Assembly (NCBI GenBank): GCA_035440755.1
Contig: DAORND010000002.1
Coordinates: 1 to 64,000, forward strand
Direction of reading: 5' to 3'
DNA length: 64,000 nucleotides
From: Aquimonas sp002352135
GTDB lineage: Bacteria; Pseudomonadota; Gammaproteobacteria; Xanthomonadales; Xanthomonadaceae
The notes beneath the pieces are model-generated. The model saw only the letters and a program-made list of their open reading frames with translations, did no database searches and was not told where the DNA came from. The translations under genes and the position numbers were made by a program. Each line of letters begins with the position of its first letter. The first letter of the stretch is position 1. Positions 1-7,530 of this stretch are shown piece after piece.

Positions 1-1025
1 TCGGCCCAGAGGCACTTCGTAGTGACAAGAAGTTCTTCCTCGTCCCACACTTTGGAATTTCTCGTCGTCTTTCCGAGAACTCCGTCTTCGGTGTGGCAGT
101 CTACGGAAATGGCGGAATGAATTCCCGCTATGTAGGGGGTAGCGCCACGGTTGGTGTCCCAATGGGAACTGTCCCACCGGGTATCTCAATGACCTTACCT
201 GGAACGTTCGGCGCAGGAACCGCAGGTGTCGATCTCATGCAACTGTTTGTCGCCCCAACGTATGCCTTTGGCTTTGGTGACGGCGCTTCGTTCGGCATTT
301 CGCCAATCATTGCTGCTCAGATGTTTGAGGCGCGTGGCCTTGCCAATTTCGCCGGTCTTTCCTCTGCGCCCGGTGCGTTGACTGACAACGGTCATGACAA
401 CTCTTATGGTGCTGGGCTGAAATTTGGGGTGCAGATGCCGTTTGCCGACACCTGGGGGTTCGGTGCGTCGTATCAGACAAAGATCTGGATGAGCGAGTTT
501 GAAGACTACGCGGGACTTTTCGCCGAAGGCGGTGATTTCGATATCCCGTCGACTGCCACCATCGGCGTTGCCGCAAAGGCCACTGATGCACTCACGATTG
601 CATTTGATGTTCAGTGGATTGGGTATGGTGAAATTACATCTATCAGCAACCCTGTTCTGCCCAACTTCTTTAGCTCTCAGTTGGGACTCGATGACGGCGG
701 TGGTTTTGGTTGGGAAAATATGACGGTCTACAAGCTCGGCTTTGCGTACGACACGTCCGACTCCTCAACATGGCGCTTTGGTGTCAGCACGACAGAGCAA
801 CCGGTCGGCTCTGATGATGTGCTTTTCAACATCGTTGCACCCGGTGTCGTTGAGAACCACTTTACCGTCGGATACACCGCCAAGACAGCGGGAGGCAACG
901 GTTGGAGCGTGTCTGCAATGTATGCCCCGTCGGTCTCCGTATCTGGGCCCAGTCCAATGGATCCAGCACAGAACATCGAATTGAGCATGGATCAGTTTGA
1001 ACTGGAGTTCAGCTATTCGTTCTAA
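1..1025 (+). CDS. FadL/OmpP1-type outer membrane transport protein, C-terminal part
   Basis: The reading frame is open from the window edge (codons from base 3) to TAA at 1023-1025, so the 5' end is missing; the GTG at 93 is internal, not a real start. The product is rich in alternating Gly, aromatic and hydrophobic residues in short strands (motifs such as GAGLKFGVQMPF and TWGFGASYQTK), as in transmembrane beta-barrels, and ends in Phe (ELEFSYSF), the usual last residue of outer-membrane barrel proteins. Family members carry hydrophobic compounds, classically long-chain fatty acids, across the outer membrane. The N-terminal plug that would separate FadL from related aromatic-hydrocarbon porins is outside the window, so the substrate cannot be assigned. 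It is followed by two hairpins and converges with a cation efflux gene. Confidence 0.8.
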   Translation, partial: GPEALRSDKKFFLVPHFGISRRLSENSVFGVAVYGNGGMNSRYVGGSATVGVPMGTVPPGISMTLPGTFGAGTAGVDLMQLFVAPTYAFGFGDGASFGISPIIAAQMFEARGLANFAGLSSAPGALTDNGHDNSYGAGLKFGVQMPFADTWGFGASYQTKIWMSEFEDYAGLFAEGGDFDIPSTATIGVAAKATDALTIAFDVQWIGYGEITSISNPVLPNFFSSQLGLDDGGGFGWENMTVYKLGFAYDTSDSSTWRFGVSTTEQPVGSDDVLFNIVAPGVVENHFTVGYTAKTAGGNGWSVSAMYAPSVSVSGPSPMDPAQNIELSMDQFELEFSYSF

Positions 1026-1031
1026 ATCGGG

Positions 1032-1063
1032 AGGCAAGGCTGGGGCCAACACGAGCCTTGCCT
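1032..1063 (+). terminator. Hairpin after the FadL-like gene, no T tract
   Basis: A 10-bp perfect stem (AGGCAAGGCT with AGCCTTGCCT, 12-base loop) begins 6 bases after the FadL-like stop codon. It is not followed by a T run, so it is probably a transcript-end stabilising stem or an accessory to the stronger hairpin just downstream. Confidence 0.4.
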
Positions 1064-2069
1064 ACTTCAACAAGGGAACTTGGCGATCGTCAAGTTCCCT
1101 TGTTGTGTTTTCCTCAGTTGCGCAGGAAGAACGACAGGGCGAATCCTCGATTTGGATGGTGACATGATCGACCGAGTAGCTCTTGTGCAGAATCTTTCTG
1201 ACTGACTGAATTGCTTGGTCAGCGGAGTAACCAGCGCGTAATTTCGCGTGGAGTGTCGCCAGGTGACTGCCTCCAGTTAGTTGCCAGATATGAATGTGAT
1301 GCACATTCGTAATTTCTTGGCAACTTTCTTCAATGGCGCTGGTGACCTCGTCGACATCAATACCCTCTGGAACACCTTCCAATAGGATGTGAGCCGACTT
1401 CTTCACGAGACGCCAGGCATTACCCAAGATCAACACGGCAACGAAAGCGGATATGACTGGGTCCATCCATAGCCATCCAAATAAATGGATAATTACGGCC
1501 GCCGTGACCGCGCCAATTGAGCCCAGCAAATCCCCCAGCACATGCAGAAATGCGCCGGCGGCATTGACATCGTCGTGAGCATGGCCACGTAGAACGACCA
1601 GTACAAGCAGATTCATGCTGAGGCCAAGCATGGCGATCCAGAACATCGTTGCGCTAAGGATAGCCGTCGGTTGCCAAAGTCTCTGTGCCGCCTCAACCAG
1701 TATCCAGGCTACAAGGATGATTTGAAGCATTGCATTGGTGTATCCGACCAGGACTTCCAAGCGTGCGTAGCCATAGCTACGCCGACTATCTGCCGGGCGT
1801 CGTGCGACCACTGCACCAATCCAAGCGAACGCCAGTGCCGCTGCGTCCACTAGCATGTGGCCTGCATCAGCAAGCAGTGCGAGTGAGCCACTGACGATGC
1901 CTCCAATCGCCTCAAGAACCATCATCGAACTGGTCAGCAGGAATGCCCACCGGAGTCGACTAACCCTGCGTGGATCATGTAGAAATGTGTCCCCGTGATC
2001 ATGATGATGCTCGTCATGGAATGGAGTTGGCAGTACAGGCGTGCGCGCTTTATCAGGGTGCTTCTTCAT
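1062..2069 (-). CDS. Cation diffusion facilitator (CDF) transporter, probably Zn exporter
   Basis: 335 residues. This is a proton-coupled inner-membrane exporter of divalent metal ions, with six transmembrane segments and a cytoplasmic C-terminal metal-sensing domain. The N terminus is His-rich (DEHHHDHGD), as in CzcD/ZitB proteins. The two metal-site motifs are HMLVD in TM2 and HVLGD in TM5, the HxxxD pattern linked in this family to zinc (and cadmium) selectivity. The C-terminal domain carries the usual HHIHIW segment. The ATG overlaps the stop of the upstream PotF-like lipoprotein gene (ATGA, 2066-2069), so translation is probably coupled. The final codons lie in the terminator hairpin of the convergent gene. 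Confidence 0.9.
   Translation of the reverse strand: MKKHPDKARTPVLPTPFHDEHHHDHGDTFLHDPRRVSRLRWAFLLTSSMMVLEAIGGIVSGSLALLADAGHMLVDAAALAFAWIGAVVARRPADSRRSYGYARLEVLVGYTNAMLQIILVAWILVEAAQRLWQPTAILSATMFWIAMLGLSMNLLVLVVLRGHAHDDVNAAGAFLHVLGDLLGSIGAVTAAVIIHLFGWLWMDPVISAFVAVLILGNAWRLVKKSAHILLEGVPEGIDVDEVTSAIEESCQEITNVHHIHIWQLTGGSHLATLHAKLRAGYSADQAIQSVRKILHKSYSVDHVTIQIEDSPCRSSCATEENTTRELDDRQVPLLK
1068..1111 (+). terminator. Rho-independent terminator of the FadL-like gene
   Basis: A 15-bp perfect stem (CAACAAGGGAACTTG with CAAGTTCCCTTGTTG, bases 1068-1082 and 1091-1105) is followed by TGTTTT on the plus strand. It lies inside the last codons of the convergent cation efflux gene, so one sequence serves as a plus-strand terminator and minus-strand coding DNA. 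Confidence 0.7.
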
Positions 2070-3217
2070 TCGATTGCAGGGCGTTTGATCCTATTCCAGA
2101 CGGCGCTTCGCATCTTCTGGGCATCATCAGGCAATTGTTTGGGGTCATGGAGTCGGGAGCGTACCGAATCTGGTGGATAAATACCGGGATCGGCGGCAAT
2201 TTCAGGATCAACCAGACTCGTCGCCGCACTGTTTGGATTGGCGTAAGCGACATAGTTGGTGATTTTGGCGATAACTTCAGGCTCCAATAGATAGTTGATA
2301 AATGCGTGGGCGTTTGCCTTATGCGGCGCATCGGCGGGAATTGCCATGACGTCGATCCACCTCAGGGCCCCTTCACTTGGGATGACGAATTGAATTTCGA
2401 TACCGTTCGCCAACTCCTCTGCACGCGCGGCTGCTTGGGCGATATCGCCCGAGTATCCCATCGCAACGCAAATGTCTCCAGATGCGAGTTTGTCGATGTA
2501 ATCGGAGCTGTCGAATGCAGCAATATGGCGTCGAACAGCCGCATAAGTTGTTTCGAGGAGCGCCGCCTCATCACCCTGTGCGCTATTGGGGTTTCGCCCA
2601 AGGTAAATCAGCGCGGCGCTCAGTCCTTCAAGGTCGGTATCCAGTACGCTGACGCCGCAGCCTGCCAAGCGACTGATGTAGTTGGGATCAAAAAGTAGCT
2701 TCCAGGTGTCTAAGCGGGTCCCCTCCCCTAGTCGCTCTCTGACTGCTTTGACGTTAATCCCCAGACCTGTCGTGCCCCACATGTATGGGACAAGTCGGCT
2801 ATTACCCATATCCACTTCGGAAAGACTCGCCATGATCTCTGGATCAATGTTTTTCAACCGTGGCAATCGACGTCTGTTCAATGGGGCGTACAGCTTCTGT
2901 TGGAGATGCTGCTGTGCAAATGGGCGCAGGGATGGAAAAACGAGATCGTATCCCGAGTTACCCGCACGCAATTTCGCATCCAAGGTATCGTTTTCTGTGT
3001 ACGTATCGTACACCACCCGAATACCAGTACGCCGTTCGAACTCGGGTATCGTGTCCTCTGCGACGTAGTCGGTCCAGTTGTAAATGTGGAGCAGTGCCTG
3101 CTGAGCGGCTGGGGTTGCCGGATCGGCCGAGTCATTAAGCTCCGTATTGGTGCCACAGCTTGTTAGTAGCAGCGTACCGACCACGATGAGAACACTTGCG
3201 GGCAGAAGACTCGTCAT
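2066..3217 (-). CDS. PotD/PotF-like extracellular solute-binding lipoprotein
   Basis: 383 residues, beginning with a lipoprotein signal (hydrophobic residues 4-19, then LLTSC), so it is probably a lipid-anchored periplasmic protein. The mature part starts with LHIYNWTDYV and contains YDLVFPS and PYMWGTTGLG, hallmarks of the spermidine/putrescine-binding PotD/PotF family (SBP_bac_8). ABC permease and ATPase genes usually sit beside such proteins, but none is in the window. Downstream it overlaps the CDF exporter by 4 bases. An AGGACG ribosome-binding site lies just upstream of the ATG. A polyamine is the expected ligand, though a different role is possible given the missing ABC partners. Confidence 0.8.
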   Translation of the reverse strand: MTSLLPASVLIVVGTLLLTSCGTNTELNDSADPATPAAQQALLHIYNWTDYVAEDTIPEFERRTGIRVVYDTYTENDTLDAKLRAGNSGYDLVFPSLRPFAQQHLQQKLYAPLNRRRLPRLKNIDPEIMASLSEVDMGNSRLVPYMWGTTGLGINVKAVRERLGEGTRLDTWKLLFDPNYISRLAGCGVSVLDTDLEGLSAALIYLGRNPNSAQGDEAALLETTYAAVRRHIAAFDSSDYIDKLASGDICVAMGYSGDIAQAAARAEELANGIEIQFVIPSEGALRWIDVMAIPADAPHKANAHAFINYLLEPEVIAKITNYVAYANPNSAATSLVDPEIAADPGIYPPDSVRSRLHDPKQLPDDAQKMRSAVWNRIKRPAIE

Positions 3218-3298
3218 AATTTCGTCCTGTCAGTAGGTCATCACTACAGAATCGCGGAAACCCGCACGTCACTCTCATTCCACCGGTAGGAAAACTCA

Positions 3299-4201
3299 TT
3301 ACACACCCTCAATGTCAAAATGCACCACGTGCTCACTGGCAACTCGGGTGGATTGGCCCAAATTGAACTGTCCTCCACGCCGCAGTACAAATTCTTCGCG
3401 GTGAACGCGAACCTCATCATCATTTACCAGAGCGACGAAGGTCCCGTTGGTTGATCGATCGATCAAGACAAAATGACCGAGCTTGTATTCGATGCTGGCA
3501 TGGTGCCGACTGACCCATTCGGCCTCAATGATCAATGTGCTGGCACCATCGCGCCCAAAGGTGATTGCGGGCCCATCTGACCGCAGCTCGGCGACCTGGC
3601 CCTTGTAGCGCAGAAATAAGGTCGCGCCACCTGGTTCGGCCTCATCGAGTTTGATTGCTCGCTGTACTGTGGTGATGTTCGAAATGTCCTCTTGCCAAAG
3701 GACATCAACAATCTCGATAGGAAGGAGCTTTCCGCTGACCTTCGCACGTCCCAGATTTCTGGTCTTCAGTCCGGAAAATGCGGTCAGTCCTCGCATCGAG
3801 GACGCAGTGGTAACGATCTGCTCCCGTTTGGCGATCGAGGCCATGCGGGCGGCGGTATTCACCGCATCGCCGAAAACATCACCTGCCTCTTCCAGTACGT
3901 CTCCATGGTGAAGGCCGATCCTGATACCCAGGTTGTCGCGGGTGAAGTCCAGGTCTGTCGCCACTCTGCGTTGCATATCGCACGCTGATAGAGCCGCTTG
4001 GACTGCGCTTGGAAACACGCACATGACTTCATCACCGATGGTTTTGATCACCCGTCCACCGTGCGTTGCGGTGATGCTGGCAAGCGTACTCAGAACAGCA
4101 GAAATGATCTGCCGTGCCTCGACGTCGCCCCGCTCCTCGAAGAGTCGAGTACTGCCGCTGACATCGGCGAACAGTATGGACATGGGCTTGGCTTCGCTCA
4201 T
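3299..4201 (-). CDS. Class III adenylate cyclase-like protein with C-terminal FHA domain
   Basis: 300 residues from the ATG at 4201; the open frame continues upstream only because it reads through tRNA-Leu. Residues 7-170 form a class III nucleotidyl cyclase domain with both metal-binding Asp (D13 in FADVSG, D57 in IGDE), Lys53 and Asp112 at positions that favour ATP over GTP, and the transition-state pair Asn115 and Arg119, so the site looks complete. Residues about 205-285 form an FHA phosphothreonine-binding domain with GR (216-217), SRHH (231-234) and NGT (252-254). No transmembrane segment is seen. It probably makes cAMP in the cytoplasm and docks onto a phosphoprotein; the Ser/Thr kinase at 4375-6840 is the obvious candidate. 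cAMP production is inferred from residues only. Confidence 0.85.
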   Translation of the reverse strand: MSEAKPMSILFADVSGSTRLFEERGDVEARQIISAVLSTLASITATHGGRVIKTIGDEVMCVFPSAVQAALSACDMQRRVATDLDFTRDNLGIRIGLHHGDVLEEAGDVFGDAVNTAARMASIAKREQIVTTASSMRGLTAFSGLKTRNLGRAKVSGKLLPIEIVDVLWQEDISNITTVQRAIKLDEAEPGGATLFLRYKGQVAELRSDGPAITFGRDGASTLIIEAEWVSRHHASIEYKLGHFVLIDRSTNGTFVALVNDDEVRVHREEFVLRRGGQFNLGQSTRVASEHVVHFDIEGV

Positions 4202-4254
4202 GATGTCTTTGACCGTCGAAATTCCAAGGAGGCTGAGTGAACCTGTGCGAAGAC

Positions 4255-4341
4255 TGGTGCCCAGAACGGGACTCGAACCCGTACGATCTTTCGATCGGCA
4301 GATTTTAAGTCTGCTGCGTCTACCGATTCCGCCATCCGGGC
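4255..4341 (-). tRNA. tRNA-Leu (anticodon TAA)
   Basis: 87 bases including an encoded CCA. The acceptor stem GCCCGGA pairs with TCTGGGC (one G-T pair), the anticodon arm is GCAGA-CTTAAAA-TCTGC with anticodon TAA, a long variable arm is present as expected for tRNA-Leu, and the T arm has GGTTCGAGTCC. It lies between the Ser/Thr kinase (33 bases upstream) and the cyclase-FHA gene (53 bases downstream), all on the minus strand. Confidence 0.97.
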
Positions 4342-4374
4342 GCACCTTGGCAGTCTATCAGGAGCTTGCGCTCG

Positions 4375-6840
4375 TTAGTTGACGCCAAGGTCTGTTTTTC
4401 CGTCGGCAAGAGCACCCTGTTGTGCCGTCTCCAGCCGTGCACGCAGAGACGGCAGATCCCGGTGATTGGGGTCCAGTTCAATGGCGTGTTCCAGCGCACG
4501 CTCCGCATTCCTAAGATTGCCCTGTCCCAATTGCTCCGCAACGTGGCCGAGCATGCTGGCGGTGAGGCGCAGACGCAGGTCTTGCAGCGTTTCAACGGGC
4601 TGCCCTATCGCCTCGAGAGTCGTCCAATAGATCCATGCCCCCATCGGTCGATTGGCGTCGAGGCTCCTCGTCAACAACGCACGCAATTTCTTGCCCATGT
4701 CCTGCAGGGCATGCTTCGCGTCAACATCCTCCGGATCGGACGACAGGACGACACGAATCAGGTCGAAGGCGCTCGAGCCGGGTGGTTCAACCCAGTGCTC
4801 ATTCTCCATCGCAATGTACGCTGACGAGATCATCGCCTTGGCATCGACAACGTGGCGCTGCTGAGTGCGAGTGCTTATCGCTGTCCGGCGACGTGAAAGA
4901 CCCGCTTCAAATGCATCAAGCTGCTCTGGAACGGGTTGAAGCCGACGTGCGGTTCTGACCAGGGCATCGGCCGCGTCGAACTGGAAATCAGCAGCCTCCG
5001 CGTCAGCGAGTTCGATCAGCAGCCTGCCGACTCGCTTCATGCCATCCAGCGCGACGGTATGGGTAGGTTGATCTTTCAGTATGCGACCGAACAAAGCTGG
5101 TGCGCTTAGCGGGTCATCAGGATCAAGCTGGCGCCGTCTCAACGCCAGTTCGGCGGAATCAAGCAACGCATCCGTTTCCAACTTGACCGCTTCCCTTGCG
5201 TCGGCCAAGGCCGACTGCAAGCGCGTCAATTCCGGATGGGAGGGATCGGCTCGTGTGATCATCGCTAGATCCGCATCGGCGGCGTTCCACTGCTGCCCTT
5301 CAATGGCTTGAGCCACACGTTCGACAACGATCTGGAGTGCTCTTCTTTGCCCTGCCAAAGCAACGGCATTCTCATTGTCACGTTGCAGTACTTCCGCATA
5401 GTAGGCGAGCGCTCCGTCGCCCTCTGCACCGCTCTCAACTCTGCCCTGGCGCATGGCCTCATCGGCAAGGCGCAATAGTTCAGACAACTGGCTTTCGGCT
5501 TGTTGATGTTCTTCGTAGAGCGATTTCAGGTCCGCCCATTCATGCGCGGGCAGCGCAAGCATTTCTACATGCCGGATGTCCTCGCTGGCGGCCACCCAAT
5601 CGCCGCGTCTTGCGGCCTCTTGTGCGCGATCACGGTAAGCACGCGCGACCTGTTTCAACCCATCACGTGCAACCTGTGTGTCAGGGTCCTCGGCCAGAAT
5701 GGCCTGAAACAGTGAGCGAGCACCAAGCCCGATTTCGTCATCGTCGAGTCGATGTTCACCGAGCGCTCGATTCGCCGCATCCAGTTGTATGGTCCTGGAT
5801 GACTGAGGCAGGTGATCTCGGACATAGATATACGCCCCCACGAGGACCGCGAGGGCGACCATGCCTGCAGCACCCCATGTCATCCCGCGGAATCGCTGAC
5901 GACCCCGTTGCCTGTTGGTTGGTTCGATGGGGCTATGCGCCTCGGAAGGCTCGGCGAAAACGCCATCACCCAGGATGGGTTCACGTTTTCCCGGCCGATG
6001 TTGCTGCACGGACTCCAGACTCAAGGCATGCGCCCCATTGCGATGGTTCTGCGAGGAGAATTGGACAACCATCGCCTCCAACAACTCCTCGCCAGACTGG
6101 AATCTCTGCAGCGGATCCTTCACCAGTAGTCGGTCAAGAATGGGTTGAAAGTCGGCATGCTCAGCGGGGAGCCGAGGCAGCGGCGCACTGAGATGCAGGA
6201 TGCCGACAGCGACCGGATCGTCTGCCACGAAGGGAACGCTCCCTGTCAGCATTTCGTGCAGGACGATACCGAGCGAGTACAAATCGGAGCGACCATCCAA
6301 CTTTGCGCCCCTCGCCTGCTCTGGGCTCATGTAGTGAGGTGTACCCACGATGCTCCCAGTCCGGGTCATCCGGTGTGAGTCAATCGCACGCGCGATGCCA
6401 AAATCGGTCAGAACCGCCTGGCCATCTTCTCTGAGAAGAATGTTGTCTGGTTTGATGTCACGGTGAACCACGCCTCGCTTGTGGGAGTACGCGAGCGCAG
6501 AGCCGATCTGCCGCAGGACTTGCAGCGCCTCCTGGTGTGACAGCTGCGATCGGCGTCGATTGAGCAGTGGCCCACCCGATAAATACTCCATGGCGATGTA
6601 ATGCAAATCGCCTGCTTTGGCAACGTCGTAAACGTGGACGATGTTGGGGTGTTTGAGGCCTGCAGCGATTCTTGCTTCATGCAGAAAGCGATGACTGAAT
6701 TCTTCCTCGCCGGACAGCGAGGAGGTCAGTACCTTCAATGCGACCTCGCGCTGAACCGACTCCTGCAGGGCGAGGTAGACCGTCGACATGCCGCCCCGAC
6801 CAATCGGTCGCTCCAGTCGATATCCGCTGATCTCGATCAC
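4375..6840 (-). CDS. Transmembrane Hanks-type Ser/Thr protein kinase with repeat-rich C-terminal region
   Basis: 821 residues. An N-terminal protein kinase domain (about 7-260) has the glycine loop GRGGMS, ATP-anchoring Lys36, catalytic HRDIKPDN (126-133), DFG (146-148) and GTPHYMSPEQA, so it should be active. A basic linker with QRGRQRFRG precedes one membrane span (about 321-340), followed by roughly 480 residues of Ala/Glu/Arg-rich helical sequence. That part contains repeated phrases such as LDPDDPLSAPALFGRIL and FELDPNH-like TPR/coiled-coil units, and lies on the periplasmic side if the kinase is cytoplasmic. The arrangement resembles the PknB type, with helical repeats in place of PASTA domains. 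tRNA-Leu and an FHA-cyclase gene follow on the same strand, suggesting one signalling unit. Confidence 0.9.
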   Translation of the reverse strand: MIEISGYRLERPIGRGGMSTVYLALQESVQREVALKVLTSSLSGEEEFSHRFLHEARIAAGLKHPNIVHVYDVAKAGDLHYIAMEYLSGGPLLNRRRSQLSHQEALQVLRQIGSALAYSHKRGVVHRDIKPDNILLREDGQAVLTDFGIARAIDSHRMTRTGSIVGTPHYMSPEQARGAKLDGRSDLYSLGIVLHEMLTGSVPFVADDPVAVGILHLSAPLPRLPAEHADFQPILDRLLVKDPLQRFQSGEELLEAMVVQFSSQNHRNGAHALSLESVQQHRPGKREPILGDGVFAEPSEAHSPIEPTNRQRGRQRFRGMTWGAAGMVALAVLVGAYIYVRDHLPQSSRTIQLDAANRALGEHRLDDDEIGLGARSLFQAILAEDPDTQVARDGLKQVARAYRDRAQEAARRGDWVAASEDIRHVEMLALPAHEWADLKSLYEEHQQAESQLSELLRLADEAMRQGRVESGAEGDGALAYYAEVLQRDNENAVALAGQRRALQIVVERVAQAIEGQQWNAADADLAMITRADPSHPELTRLQSALADAREAVKLETDALLDSAELALRRRQLDPDDPLSAPALFGRILKDQPTHTVALDGMKRVGRLLIELADAEAADFQFDAADALVRTARRLQPVPEQLDAFEAGLSRRRTAISTRTQQRHVVDAKAMISSAYIAMENEHWVEPPGSSAFDLIRVVLSSDPEDVDAKHALQDMGKKLRALLTRSLDANRPMGAWIYWTTLEAIGQPVETLQDLRLRLTASMLGHVAEQLGQGNLRNAERALEHAIELDPNHRDLPSLRARLETAQQGALADGKTDLGVN

Positions 6841-7080
6841 AACCGGGCCCGCAACAATGGTTGGCGTGGTTCCTTACCCATCCGCACCAGAGTTGGAAAC
6901 ATGTGTCCTCGCTGTGCATTCCTGTCCGAGCAACGCACTAACACAGCCATGGTCTGCGTCCGTGACCTTCAACCCGGAATCATAGCAGTCGATGCAAGCC
7001 TTTCGGTTCCCTCGCCCAGCGTGACGAGCGTCTGAGTGCCTTCTGGCACCTCAACTTGGTTCGGGGTCGCATCAAAGGGC

Positions 7081-7191
7081 GGCGACCCCCGCCAGCGTGC
7101 CCTCGGCACCCGCATCAACAACTACCGTTGCTCCCTTCCGGGCCTGGCGGGGTTTGCTGTCTAGCGTCGCGAGGCGCCAACGGGGGTCGCC
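7081..7191 (-). ncRNA. ffs: Signal recognition particle 4.5S RNA
   Basis: On the minus strand the apical loop region reads GGCCCGGAAGGGAGCAACGG, the conserved bacterial SRP domain IV signature. The ends are complementary (GGCGACCCCC at the 5' end against GGGGGTCGCC at the 3' end), giving a single rod of about 111 bases, typical of the small gammaproteobacterial form. It binds Ffh and directs membrane and secreted proteins to FtsY and SecYEG. It lies 61 bases downstream of tRNA-Ser on the same strand and is probably co-transcribed. The exact ends are estimated from the terminal stem. Confidence 0.93.
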
Positions 7192-7252
7192 ATGGAAATC
7201 TGTCTCGTCGCCTTGTCTCTTGCCAGGCAAGGGCGATCCAAAAAACAAAAAT

Positions 7253-7345
7253 TGGCGGAGAGAGAGGGATTCGAACCCTCGATACGGGGTTTAGCCGTAT
7301 ACACACTTTCCAGGCGTGCTCCTTCAACCACTCGGACATCTCTCC
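7253..7345 (-). tRNA. tRNA-Ser (anticodon GGA)
   Basis: 93 bases including an encoded CCA. The acceptor stem GGAGAGA pairs with TCTCTCC, the anticodon arm is CACGC-CTGGAAA-GTGTG with anticodon GGA, there is a long variable arm, and the T arm is GAGGGTTCGAATCCCTC. A T-rich stretch (ATTTTTGTTTTTTGG on the minus strand) follows the CCA and may serve as a weak or partial termination site before ffs. Confidence 0.97.
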
Positions 7346-7377
7346 GCGATGCCGCGCCCGCCGAAACGGGGCCGCAA

Positions 7378-7406
7378 AGAGTATCCGACCTCGTGCCATC
7401 AGACAA
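7378..7406 (-). promoter_or_regulatory. Candidate sigma-70 promoter for tRNA-Ser and ffs
   Basis: On the minus strand TTGTCT (7401-7406) and TACTCT (7378-7383) are separated by exactly 17 bases, and a start site about 6-8 bases later would give a leader of roughly 26 bases before tRNA-Ser. Both boxes match the consensus only partly, so this is a prediction by spacing and position. Confidence 0.4.
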
Positions 7407-7530
7407 GCATGATCATGACTGTGTCTCGACCTTGCTGCCTGCGGACAGGCTGTGCTCCAATCGAAGACAATCCCGTCGGCGTACCGCGCGGCGCATGACC
7501 ATAACGAGATCCAATCAGGGAGACTATCGC

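Noticed and set aside
4202..4345. N-terminal extension of the cyclase-FHA gene
   Set aside because: It is a translation of tRNA-Leu; the protein fits the family from the ATG at 4201.
7031..7053. Hairpin TGCC-TTCT-GGCA with flanking TGAG/CTCA as the ffs terminator
   Set aside because: The stem is good but has no T tract downstream on the minus strand and lies about 30 bases beyond the 4.5S RNA end; it could be a processing stop but is not supported.
7192..7530. N-terminal extension of FadD
   Set aside because: It reads through the complement of tRNA-Ser; the FadD family N terminus and length fit the ATG at 7531.
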